Positions 1-5,229 of a DNA stretch of 5,996 nt are shown here, one piece after another (within the stretch, counting starts at the first letter, position 1; every line of letters starts with the position of its first letter). A program made the translations under genes and the position numbers. A model generated the notes under the pieces. It searched no databases. It worked only from the letters and a program-made list of their open reading frames with translations, and had not been told where the DNA came from. Source of the DNA: Bacteroidota bacterium (GTDB lineage: Bacteria; Bacteroidota; Bacteroidia; Chitinophagales; Saprospiraceae); assembly GCA_024280135.1 (NCBI GenBank), contig JAJRQS010000187.1, positions 1 to 5,996 of the forward strand, read 5' to 3'.

Positions 1-82
1 AAAATCCTACTTTATAACTTTTTATAAGGTAGGATTAACTATCAAAACATACTATGAGAAAACTTACGTCAAAGATAATACA
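1..82. repeat. Hairpin-bearing direct repeat, copy A (may extend past window edge)
   Basis: Positions 1-69 match 192-260 with only six differences, and weaker similarity continues to about 82. The element opens with an imperfect palindrome: 3-17 pairs with 22-36 around the loop CTTT (18-21), giving 15 pairs with one T-G wobble (11 with 28). A 30-nt linker follows that is almost unchanged between copies and contains an ATG at 54. A second, weaker inverted repeat AACTTAC/GTAAGTT lies at 61-67 and 85-91. A 14-codon reading frame from 54 (starting MRKLTSK) stops at 96-98; I see no reason to call it a gene. The function is unknown. The first base of the window is already inside the element, so its left limit cannot be set. 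Confidence 0.8.
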
Positions 83-191
83 TTGTAAGTTGTTATAATA
101 TCAAAAATGGAAAGGGGGGCGGTTCGTTTAGGAAGCGGTCGTTTTCTGTAGAAACCGTGCTAGTGATATGTAATTTGTGTATTGGGCAAAA
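83..191. other. Unique spacer between the two repeat copies
   Basis: This 109-nt stretch has no counterpart after copy B. It contains a G6 run at 114-119 and two similar GC-rich blocks that both begin GCGGT (119-123 and 135-139). A bulged hairpin can form at about 136-157 (CGG and TTTC pairing with GAAA and CCG). A reading frame starting with GTG at 157 runs into copy B and ends at 348; it looks spurious because it translates the palindrome. I see no tRNA, protein domain or clear promoter here. Confidence 0.5.
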
Positions 192-227
192 AAAATCCTA
201 CACTATAACTTTTTATAGTGTAGGAGT
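188..227 (-). terminator. Possible minus-strand terminator formed by the copy B hairpin
   Basis: The stem 196-208/213-225 has 13 perfect pairs with loop CTTT. It is preceded on the plus strand by eight A residues (188-195). Read on the minus strand this is a stable hairpin followed directly by T8, the form of an intrinsic terminator. On the plus strand no T tract follows, so it would not terminate in that direction. Copy A is likewise preceded by at least AAAA at the window edge. No minus-strand gene that it could serve is visible within the window, so a short RNA, or simply a palindrome in a repeat, remains equally possible. Confidence 0.35.
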
Positions 228-273
228 AACTATCAAAACATACTATGAGAAAACTTGCGTTATAAATAACGCA
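192..273. repeat. Hairpin-bearing direct repeat, copy B
   Basis: This is the second copy of the element at 1-82, in the same orientation and offset by 191 nt. The main stem is 196-208 with 213-225, loop 209-212. Relative to copy A, positions 202 and 203 changed from TT to AC while their partners 218 and 219 changed from AG to GT, so both pairs are preserved and the wobble becomes a Watson-Crick pair. The other changes in the well-matched part are at 226 (T to G) and 257 (A to G). A second perfect stem, GCGTTAT/ATAACGC (257-263 and 266-272), exists only in this copy. The ATG at 245 opens a six-codon frame (MRKLAL), matching the MRKL start in copy A. Confidence 0.8.
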
Positions 274-462
274 GTCTTCTATACGGTAAACGCAAAAACA
301 AGGTTGCATTCTGTTTATTTAGAAGATACTAAATACGCTGGGATATAAAATCAGGCTAGGATGAAACGCTCAAAAACCAATAGATTCGTGTCGTTTTTTC
401 TTGAATCTCCTATCTTTACTAGTAACTCATCGAAAAGTAAGTAGGGTCACGATAAATTACTT

Positions 463-470
463 TATCTTTG
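463..470 (+). promoter_or_regulatory. Candidate Bacteroidota -7 promoter box (TATCTTTG)
   Basis: TATCTTTG is a full match to the Bacteroidota primary-sigma -7 consensus TAnnTTTG. No TTG-type -33 element is visible about 20 nt upstream, which lowers confidence. Transcription would start near 475-478, giving a leader of about 95 nt for the SWIM gene at 571. Confidence 0.5.
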
Positions 471-558
471 TGGTTTGGTCAAAACTAAGTGGTGATATAC
501 GTTTTTTACATTTTCAAAACTTGAAAGTTGTTTTGTCGTATCCATTTAGTACATCTTT

Positions 559-563
559 AAGGA
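559..563 (+). promoter_or_regulatory. Ribosome binding site of the SWIM gene
   Basis: AAGGA sits 7 nt before the ATG at 571. Recognisable Shine-Dalgarno sequences are otherwise scarce in this window, so this one supports the chosen start. Confidence 0.5.
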
Positions 564-570
564 AACCTTT

Positions 571-2220
571 ATGTTGAAGTGTAGAATAAGTTTGGATGCT
601 TTTGTTTGGGAATTAGCAGAATCAAATGTGGATTTGGGTAAGGCCTTATATGTTGAGGACAAATTAAATGATCTGGATAATACTGGGCAAGGTGTATGGA
701 CAGCATTAGTGTCTGACGAGGAGGAACAATATGAAATTGAGCTATTAGTAAAAAGTAGAGTATTTCAAAAAGTTGGTTGTGAATGTGCCGTTTTTGGTTC
801 AGGAAGTATTTGTCCACATATCGTTGCTGGTTTTTTTGCAGTGCTGGAGAAACTACCCAAAAAAGCTTTGCGTAATGACCCAATCTTAGCACTTCCTTTT
901 GCAAAAAGAAAAGTTCGAGATTTTATTCAGATGTTTCCGCAAGATCGGTTAGAAGAAGTTTTAGTAAATTTTGCTAGAAAGAATAGGAGGTTTTCATTAG
1001 TGATGCGTGCCGCAGCTACCCCGTATGCAATAGATGAACCGGATAAGTACAAGGACATTTTATTCTTAGCGATCAAGCAGGCAACGACGACAAGAAAAAT
1101 TTCAATTAGTGGATTGGGCTTTTTTAATGAGATAGCCTTTTCAATTATGACAGAATTAAAGGTGCAACTGAACAAAGGGGAGACATCTGAAATTCGACTT
1201 TACGCAAATGATTTCTTTAAAGTATGGCCTAGTCTTAATAATTATGAATTGCCTGATAGTAAACGGAGGGTATTGGCATTGAATCAGACCTTAACGCTGT
1301 TGGAGAATAGTATGGCTATCATTGTGGCTCCTGCGGTGATGGAAGAAGTGGTGGTCATGTTAGCTGAGCATGTTCCGATTTATGCTAGGATTGAACCCGA
1401 TTTTGCGCATAAGTTAATTCGTTTGCTAAAGAAATGGGCAAAGGATAGCTCTATGCAAGACGATTGTACAGCCATGATATTACCTTTTTTAGAGCATGAG
1501 TTGACCTTTACAGAAATGTATCCAATTTTGGATCTATTAGTTGAATGGGGGAGACCACCAGCCTTGATAATTCCAGATGTCTGGGCGCTGTGGGAAGTAG
1601 AAGCTTGCTTGGAGTATTGTCAATTGTCAATAGACGGAGGACATTTTGAGCTATTGGCGGTATTAGTGAATAAGATAAAAGAAAGGGATGTTTCGGCAAG
1701 TGTTTTGGCGACTTTATCAGATTTTGAATTATTAATAGCAAAATCAATGGGTGATGATAGTCGATTAGTTTCCCTTGCGGAAAATAGTTTTAAGACCACT
1801 GGGAAAGTTAAATATTATAAGATTTTAAAGGAGTATTATAAAGATGATTGGGTAAAGGAAGCAAAGCGGTTACATTCGTTTTTTGTGAATGAAGCAAAAC
1901 CCTTACCTGCTGCTTTGATGTTGGTGGATCTTAAAGATTGGGACGCTTTAATTGAATTAACCAAACAACAAGAAGATTTATTATTTTTAGCGAAAGTAGA
2001 TAAGTATTTATTTAAGCACCGTAAAGTAGAAACCAAAAAACTATATAATGAGTTGCTTGTGCAATATTTTGATACACATCTTGGAGAAAAGCCAGCCGAC
2101 ATATACATTTTTCTCTTAAAACATCTTTCGGACATTGGATATGGTAAGTTCGCCAAAGAAATTCGTGGGTGGATGGTAAAAAGATATGGGCATCGTCCTT
2201 TGTTGAAATCAGTTATTTAG
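571..2220 (+). CDS. SWIM zinc-finger domain protein of unknown function
   Basis: This is a complete 549-residue protein. The N-terminal part contains a SWIM-type zinc-binding motif, CxC-x8-CxH, at Cys70, Cys72, Cys81 and His83, inside a short beta-rich stretch (about 52-93) as the SWIM fold expects. SWIM domains bind zinc and are thought to mediate DNA or protein contacts; in bacteria they often occur fused or next to SNF2-type helicases. No helicase motif occurs in this protein and no helicase gene lies beside it. The remaining 450 residues look mostly alpha-helical, with short repeated amphipathic segments such as around 395-450 that resemble helical-repeat proteins. The end (YGHRPLLKSVI) recalls the basic, helical C-termini seen in other SWIM proteins. 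No signal peptide or membrane segment is seen, so it is probably cytoplasmic. The ATG at 571 is supported by AAGGA at 559-563. It appears monocistronic: 192 nt separate it from the next gene. The SWIM call is firm; the biological role is unknown. Confidence 0.8.
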   Translation: MLKCRISLDAFVWELAESNVDLGKALYVEDKLNDLDNTGQGVWTALVSDEEEQYEIELLVKSRVFQKVGCECAVFGSGSICPHIVAGFFAVLEKLPKKALRNDPILALPFAKRKVRDFIQMFPQDRLEEVLVNFARKNRRFSLVMRAAATPYAIDEPDKYKDILFLAIKQATTTRKISISGLGFFNEIAFSIMTELKVQLNKGETSEIRLYANDFFKVWPSLNNYELPDSKRRVLALNQTLTLLENSMAIIVAPAVMEEVVVMLAEHVPIYARIEPDFAHKLIRLLKKWAKDSSMQDDCTAMILPFLEHELTFTEMYPILDLLVEWGRPPALIIPDVWALWEVEACLEYCQLSIDGGHFELLAVLVNKIKERDVSASVLATLSDFELLIAKSMGDDSRLVSLAENSFKTTGKVKYYKILKEYYKDDWVKEAKRLHSFFVNEAKPLPAALMLVDLKDWDALIELTKQQEDLLFLAKVDKYLFKHRKVETKKLYNELLVQYFDTHLGEKPADIYIFLLKHLSDIGYGKFAKEIRGWMVKRYGHRPLLKSVI

Positions 2221-2412
2221 ACTATATTTTCAAACAGTAGCTTTCAACTAAAGGTGGGAAGTCCCAGCTAGTTCAGTATCTGATTCGTAATTTGAAGTAC
2301 CCATTAGCTAATATAGACGAAGTATTGCACGCTACATGACCCATGTGGCAAATTATACACACGACAGCTACTACTTATGCTACCTATTACAAAAAAACCA
2401 TATATTTGCACT
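2221..2412. other. Intergenic region between the SWIM and DUF4230-like genes
   Basis: No RNA gene or clear terminator is seen. A small stem TGGG/CCCA (2255-2258 with 2263-2266) sits inside a wider TAGCT/AGCTA pair (2238-2242 with 2266-2270), but no T tract follows. The palindrome TTAGCTAA lies near 2306-2313. An in-frame ATG at 2377 would extend the next gene by 12 residues; the downstream ATG at 2413 is preferred. Confidence 0.45.
2401..2408 (+). promoter_or_regulatory. Candidate -7 box (TATATTTG) abutting a start codon
   Basis: TATATTTG fully matches TAnnTTTG. It ends only 4 nt before the ATG at 2413, so transcription from it would begin at or within a few bases of the start codon and give a leaderless or nearly leaderless mRNA. 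No TTG-type -33 element is seen upstream. In AT-rich DNA a chance match is quite possible. Confidence 0.3.
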
Positions 2413-3627
2413 ATGGCAAAGAAAGTAAATGGAATAGGACCGATTATCCTTGTATTGACCGTATTGAGTCTTGGAGGGATGATTTTGTATAAAACATTCA
2501 AAGGAGCTGGAAAAGGGCTACGGAATAGTCGAACCACTAGAGGTGTCACTATCGATAAGAAGACAGGGGAAAAGAAGCCCATGACTTTTATCCCAGCTGA
2601 TTTTGACTTGAATATGAACGAAGATCAAATCATTACAATCCTTAAAAACCCAGAGAAACACCCTAGGGAGTTTAGCCAATTAATTAAAAATATTAACATC
2701 AAAGTACTCAAACATGTAGCCAATAGAATGGACCTCCCCAAAGATCTAAAGAAAGAGGTTGAAAAAGAATACGACGTACATCATAATTATTTGAAAAAAT
2801 TATACCTAAGAGATTTTGCATCTTTACAGGATACTTCTTCTAACCTGTACAAAATCTGGTATCAAGATCAAGCATCAAGTTCCGTTAAACTGTTTAATGA
2901 AGTTGCTTCAAAATATACTTGTTACCTAGTTGATTTGATATTCTCCACTGTAGCAAAGAGAGGCGGATACGATTTTTTGAAAAAGAATAAAAACATGGAA
3001 ACGCCTTGTGGCATTGCTCTTGAAGAAGCCATGTATCCGATGATGGATAGACTAGAAAGACGTGCCGTTATTGATGATTTTAGCGCAAGCAAAGGTTTGT
3101 TAGAAGAAAAAGTGGAAGAAACGATTGCAGAATTAGCGGTCATGGAAGTGCGAGATAAGAAAGCGATTGATAAAAAATTAACCACTAAATTCTTTGGTTT
3201 TGGGGTAAGCTCAACAGATGTTCAAATTTCGGCCATTAGTGTATTAAAAGTAGGATTTAAATTGGATAGAGCTTTCTCGGTAGCCTTAAATACCAAAAGA
3301 AAAGAAGTCGTCGTCACCTTGCCAAATCCTGAAATATTATCGCATGAAGTGTATCCTCGCTTTGATAAACTAGACATCGGATGGATGAAGAATCTAAAGA
3401 AAGAAGATTTTAATGATTACATCAATGACCTTCGTGAAGCCTTCAGACAAGACGCATACAACAGTAAGATATTTGATAAATCTAAAGGACAAGTTGAAAA
3501 TTTATTAAGGATGATTTTGGAGCCGGTTGTAGCTGGAATGGGGAACAAGTATAAGATTAGGTTTCGTTACCAAAAAAACCTTGATGATGATTTGAAAAGG
3601 ATGAAGGATAAACGGCGCAAATCTTAG
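2413..3627 (+). CDS. Membrane-anchored DUF4230-like protein
   Basis: This is a 404-residue protein if it starts at the ATG at 2413. A single hydrophobic segment at about residues 9-26 follows a short basic start (MAKK) and precedes basic residues (K27 to R43), so it is probably an uncleaved N-terminal anchor. No lipobox cysteine is seen. Residues 60-225 are helical, charged and unrecognised. Residues about 232-386 resemble DUF4230 (Pfam PF14014): a helix, a beta-rich stretch with GFKLDRAFSVAL at 281-292, the signature VVVTLPNPEIL at 299-309, then a helical tail rich in charged and Ala/Leu residues ending near PVV (371-373). DUF4230 proteins commonly have one N-terminal membrane segment and no known activity. 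The last 15 residues are strongly basic. An alternative ATG at 2377 adds 12 residues before the anchor; I judge it less likely because the shorter form has a typical N-terminus, though neither start has a clear Shine-Dalgarno sequence. The gene is separated by 192 and 66 nt from its neighbours and is not evidently co-transcribed with trp. Confidence 0.6.
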   Translation: MAKKVNGIGPIILVLTVLSLGGMILYKTFKGAGKGLRNSRTTRGVTIDKKTGEKKPMTFIPADFDLNMNEDQIITILKNPEKHPREFSQLIKNINIKVLKHVANRMDLPKDLKKEVEKEYDVHHNYLKKLYLRDFASLQDTSSNLYKIWYQDQASSSVKLFNEVASKYTCYLVDLIFSTVAKRGGYDFLKKNKNMETPCGIALEEAMYPMMDRLERRAVIDDFSASKGLLEEKVEETIAELAVMEVRDKKAIDKKLTTKFFGFGVSSTDVQISAISVLKVGFKLDRAFSVALNTKRKEVVVTLPNPEILSHEVYPRFDKLDIGWMKNLKKEDFNDYINDLREAFRQDAYNSKIFDKSKGQVENLLRMILEPVVAGMGNKYKIRFRYQKNLDDDLKRMKDKRRKS

Positions 3628-3642
3628 TATTAAATGTGATGA

Positions 3643-3674
3643 TTTGCTTCTTTCATTTATTTTCCGTTTCTTTG
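3643..3674 (+). promoter_or_regulatory. Candidate trp operon promoter (-33 TTTG, -7 TTTCTTTG)
   Basis: TTTG at 3643-3646 and TTTCTTTG at 3667-3674 are separated by 20 nt, close to the Bacteroidota arrangement of a TTG-type -33 element and TAnnTTTG; one consensus base (the A) is missing from the -7 box. Transcription would start near 3679-3682, about 12-15 nt before the leader ORF ATG at 3694, a sensible distance for a trp leader transcript. It lies just after the stop of the preceding gene at 3627. Confidence 0.5.
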
Positions 3675-3693
3675 ACTGAAATAAAGCAAGAAA

Positions 3694-3756
3694 ATGAATT
3701 TAATGACTAATGGGTGGTGGCATATTACTTCTGCGGTTTTCCGAGATAGGGGATAG
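3694..3756 (+). CDS. trpL: trp operon leader peptide with tandem Trp codons
   Basis: This short ORF encodes 20 residues from ATG 3694, or 17 from the in-frame ATG at 3703. The sequence reads MTNGWWHITSAVFRDRG from the second ATG. Its mark is two adjacent TGG codons at 3715-3720, rare in a random 20-codon frame, placed directly upstream of a terminator and trpE. The peptide itself probably has no function; its translation senses charged tRNA-Trp. When Trp-tRNA is scarce the ribosome stalls at 3715-3720 and covers the RNA segment 3708-3715; when plentiful it reaches the TAG at 3754-3756 and covers the segment needed for antitermination. I cannot decide between the two start codons; neither has a strong Shine-Dalgarno sequence. 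Confidence 0.8.
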   Translation: MNLMTNGWWHITSAVFRDRG

Positions 3757-3788
3757 TCCATTACTTAAATTAATCAAAATGGCTTACC
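3708..3788 (+). promoter_or_regulatory. trp attenuator: protector and antiterminator pairings
   Basis: Three RNA segments compete. Segment 1 (3708-3715, TAATGGGT), ending at the first Trp codon, can pair with segment 2 (3756-3763, GTCCATTA) through eight pairs, two of them G-U. Segment 2 extended to 3751-3762 can instead pair with segment 3 (3778-3788, AATGGCTTACC): about ten pairs with one G-U, one T-C mismatch and a bulged A at 3753, around a 15-nt loop. That pairing consumes most of the 5' arm of the terminator and so acts as antiterminator. The leader stop codon 3754-3756 lies inside segment 2, so a ribosome that finishes the leader blocks the antiterminator. A further 6-pair contact TGCGGT/ACCGTA (3732-3737 with 3786-3791) would also oppose termination. 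A local hairpin CGG-TTTT-CCG sits at 3734-3743. Pairings were drawn by hand, without energies. Confidence 0.65.
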
Positions 3789-3811
3789 GTATTCGGTAAG
3801 CCATTTTTTTT
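3776..3811 (+). terminator. Intrinsic terminator / attenuator hairpin before trpE
   Basis: A perfect 14-bp stem pairs 3776-3789 (AAAATGGCTTACCG) with 3794-3807 (CGGTAAGCCATTTT) around the loop TATT, and an uninterrupted T8 tract covers 3804-3811. It lies 20 nt after the leader stop codon and 25 nt before the trpE ATG at 3837, so it would stop transcription before trpE unless the antiterminator forms. The nine central G/C-containing pairs make this the strongest plus-strand terminator in the window. It is too far downstream and too well placed in the leader to be merely the terminator of the DUF4230-like gene. Confidence 0.9.
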
Positions 3812-3836
3812 GGAACGAGAATTGAATAGAAGAAGC

Positions 3837-5228
3837 ATGACTACTAAACGATTAAAACTAACGCCAATAGAACAGACAATCTCAGCTGATTTATGGACGC
3901 CTGTCGGTGTCTATATGAAGCTTCGGGATGGCTATTCTGAACCGGTGCTTTTGGAGTCAAATGATTTTGGTAACAAGGAGGAATCCCATTCCTATATCGG
4001 GCTTGATGTATTGGCCTCTTTTGAAGTGAAATTGGGTGAGGTAATCGCCTTTTATGGGAACAGAAAGTATGTTTTTCCGAAAGGGATAAAGGTGGCAGAT
4101 GCTCTATCTGATTTTATACAATCAATTGATATTCAGTCAAGTACGAAAAAAGAAGGATTAAATGGCTTGTTTGGGCACACCAATTTCGATGCGATTGAGT
4201 ATTTTGAAGATTTAACGTTTCCGAAGGAGAAAAGAAAGCTGGATATTGCAGATATGAAGTACAATGTCTATCGTTTTGTGCTCTCTTTCAACCATTATAA
4301 AGATGAAGTTACGGTGCTAGAGAATGTGCCCGATGGAGAAGTAAAGCAGTTGCCAAAACTGTTGATTCAACTCCAAAACCCGACGATTCCTTCTTATGCA
4401 TTTACCCTTTCGGGAAAAGAGACTAGTAACATAACGGATGAGCAATTCAAAGAATTGGTCAAAATAGGCAAAAATGAATGCCAATTGGGTAATGTTTTCC
4501 AAATTGTTTTTGCTCGCCAATTTCAACAGTCATTTAAAGGGGATGACTTTCAAGTGTACCGTAAATTAAGAGCCATTAACCCTTCTCCGTACCTTTTTTA
4601 CTTCGATTTTGGGAGCTATAAGATTTTTGGGTCTTCCCCAGAATCACAGATGGTCATTAAAGATGGAAAAGCGACTGTGAATCCAATTGCGGGTACTTTT
4701 CGCCGAACAGGCGATGTAGAAAAAGATTTGAAGTTGGGGCAAGAATTGTTGAGCGACCCCAAAGAAAGCAGTGAGCACATCATGTTAGTGGACTTAGCCC
4801 GAAATGACCTAAGTAGGCATACTAAAAATGTGAAAGTGAAGAATTTAAAAGAAATTCATTTCTTTAGTCATGTCATACATTTAGTTTCAAAAGTGGAAGG
4901 TGATTTGCCAAAAGGAGCTAATACTATTCAAGTATTTGCGGATACTTTTCCTGCGGGTACACTTTCGGGAGCACCCAAATATTCTGCTATAAAATTAATT
5001 AATAAACATGAAAATCAAAACCGTAGTTTTTACGGAGGAGCAATAGGTTTTATTAATTTTAATGGCGACATGAACCAAGCTATTTTAATCCGTTCTTTTC
5101 TTAGTCAGAATCATAAATTGTACTATCAAGCGGGAGCAGGAATAGTCGTAAACAGTGAGGAAGATAAAGAACTCCAAGAAGTGAATAATAAACTGAATGC
5201 TTTAACCCAAGCTTTGAAAACTGTTTAA
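3837..5228 (+). CDS. trpE: Anthranilate synthase component I
   Basis: TrpE converts chorismate plus ammonia to anthranilate and pyruvate, the first committed step of tryptophan synthesis, in the cytoplasm with TrpG supplying ammonia from glutamine. The 463 residues fit the shorter TrpE form. The N-terminal domain carries LLES at 38-41 and SYIG at 52-55, the region that binds tryptophan for feedback inhibition. The chorismate-binding domain (about 200-460) shows GNVFQIVFARQF (218-229), NPSPYLFYFD (248-257), GSSPES (265-270), PIAGTFRRTG (283-292), EHIMLVDLARNDL (313-325) with a probable Mg-ligand Glu313, HLVSKVEG (348-355) with the conserved His348, FPAGTLSGAPK (371-381) and AGAGIVVNSEEDKE (432-445). 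The full LLES region argues for TrpE over PabB or isochorismate synthase. Start: ATG 3837 is chosen because an in-frame TTG at 3810 lies in the T tract of the terminator. The site upstream (GAAGAAGC) is only a weak ribosome binding site. Stop 5226-5228 is one base before trpG. Confidence 0.95.
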   Translation: MTTKRLKLTPIEQTISADLWTPVGVYMKLRDGYSEPVLLESNDFGNKEESHSYIGLDVLASFEVKLGEVIAFYGNRKYVFPKGIKVADALSDFIQSIDIQSSTKKEGLNGLFGHTNFDAIEYFEDLTFPKEKRKLDIADMKYNVYRFVLSFNHYKDEVTVLENVPDGEVKQLPKLLIQLQNPTIPSYAFTLSGKETSNITDEQFKELVKIGKNECQLGNVFQIVFARQFQQSFKGDDFQVYRKLRAINPSPYLFYFDFGSYKIFGSSPESQMVIKDGKATVNPIAGTFRRTGDVEKDLKLGQELLSDPKESSEHIMLVDLARNDLSRHTKNVKVKNLKEIHFFSHVIHLVSKVEGDLPKGANTIQVFADTFPAGTLSGAPKYSAIKLINKHENQNRSFYGGAIGFINFNGDMNQAILIRSFLSQNHKLYYQAGAGIVVNSEEDKELQEVNNKLNALTQALKTV

Positions 5229-5229
5229 A

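Larger units (their letters stand above)
274..570. other. Non-coding leader region before the SWIM gene
   Basis: No gene is seen here on either strand. A 6-bp inverted repeat AGATTC/GAATCT (382-387 and 403-408) encloses a T6 run, but its loop is long and the T tract lies inside it, so it is not a good terminator. Near the gene, overlapping alternative small hairpins occur at 515-535: CAAAAC/GTTTTG (515-520 with 530-535) and AACTT/AAGTT (518-522 with 525-529). They fall in the probable 5' untranslated region of the next gene and could be an operator or nothing. The only convincing signal is the -7 box at 463-470. Confidence 0.5.

Noticed and set aside
1..273. CRISPR array or integron attC sites
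   Set aside because: Only two copies are present, each about 80 nt with a 109-nt spacer, unlike CRISPR repeats. No GTTRRRY/RYYYAAC core pair of an attC site is recognisable, and no integrase or cas gene is in view.
157..348. 63-residue plus-strand reading frame starting with GTG
   Set aside because: It translates straight through repeat copy B, including the palindrome, has no ribosome binding site or recognisable domain, and is better explained by the repeat.
382..408. Inverted repeat AGATTC/GAATCT with a T6 run as a terminator
   Set aside because: The stem is only 6 bp with a long loop, and the T run lies in the loop rather than after the stem.
569..904. 111-residue minus-strand reading frame opposite the SWIM gene
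   Set aside because: It lies wholly opposite a gene with a clear zinc-binding motif and shows no domain of its own. The same applies to the minus-strand frames at 927-1175, 1508-1747, 1836-2156, 2922-3185 and 4317-4526; the one at 2304-2582 overlaps the DUF4230-like gene start.
2251..2310. Possible tRNA suggested by AGCTAGTTCAGTATC and a later GATTCGTAATT
   Set aside because: The resemblance to D-loop and T-loop sequences is superficial. No acceptor stem, anticodon stem or correct spacing could be drawn.
3644..3689. Inverted repeat TTGC/GCAA plus TTTATTT/AAATAAA as terminator of the DUF4230-like gene
   Set aside because: The arms are AT-rich, interrupted by an 8-nt bulge, have no T tract after them, and overlap the candidate trp promoter.
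3837..5228. PabB or isochorismate synthase instead of TrpE
   Set aside because: The LLES tryptophan-binding motif, a Trp-codon leader upstream and trpG and trpD directly downstream all point to TrpE.
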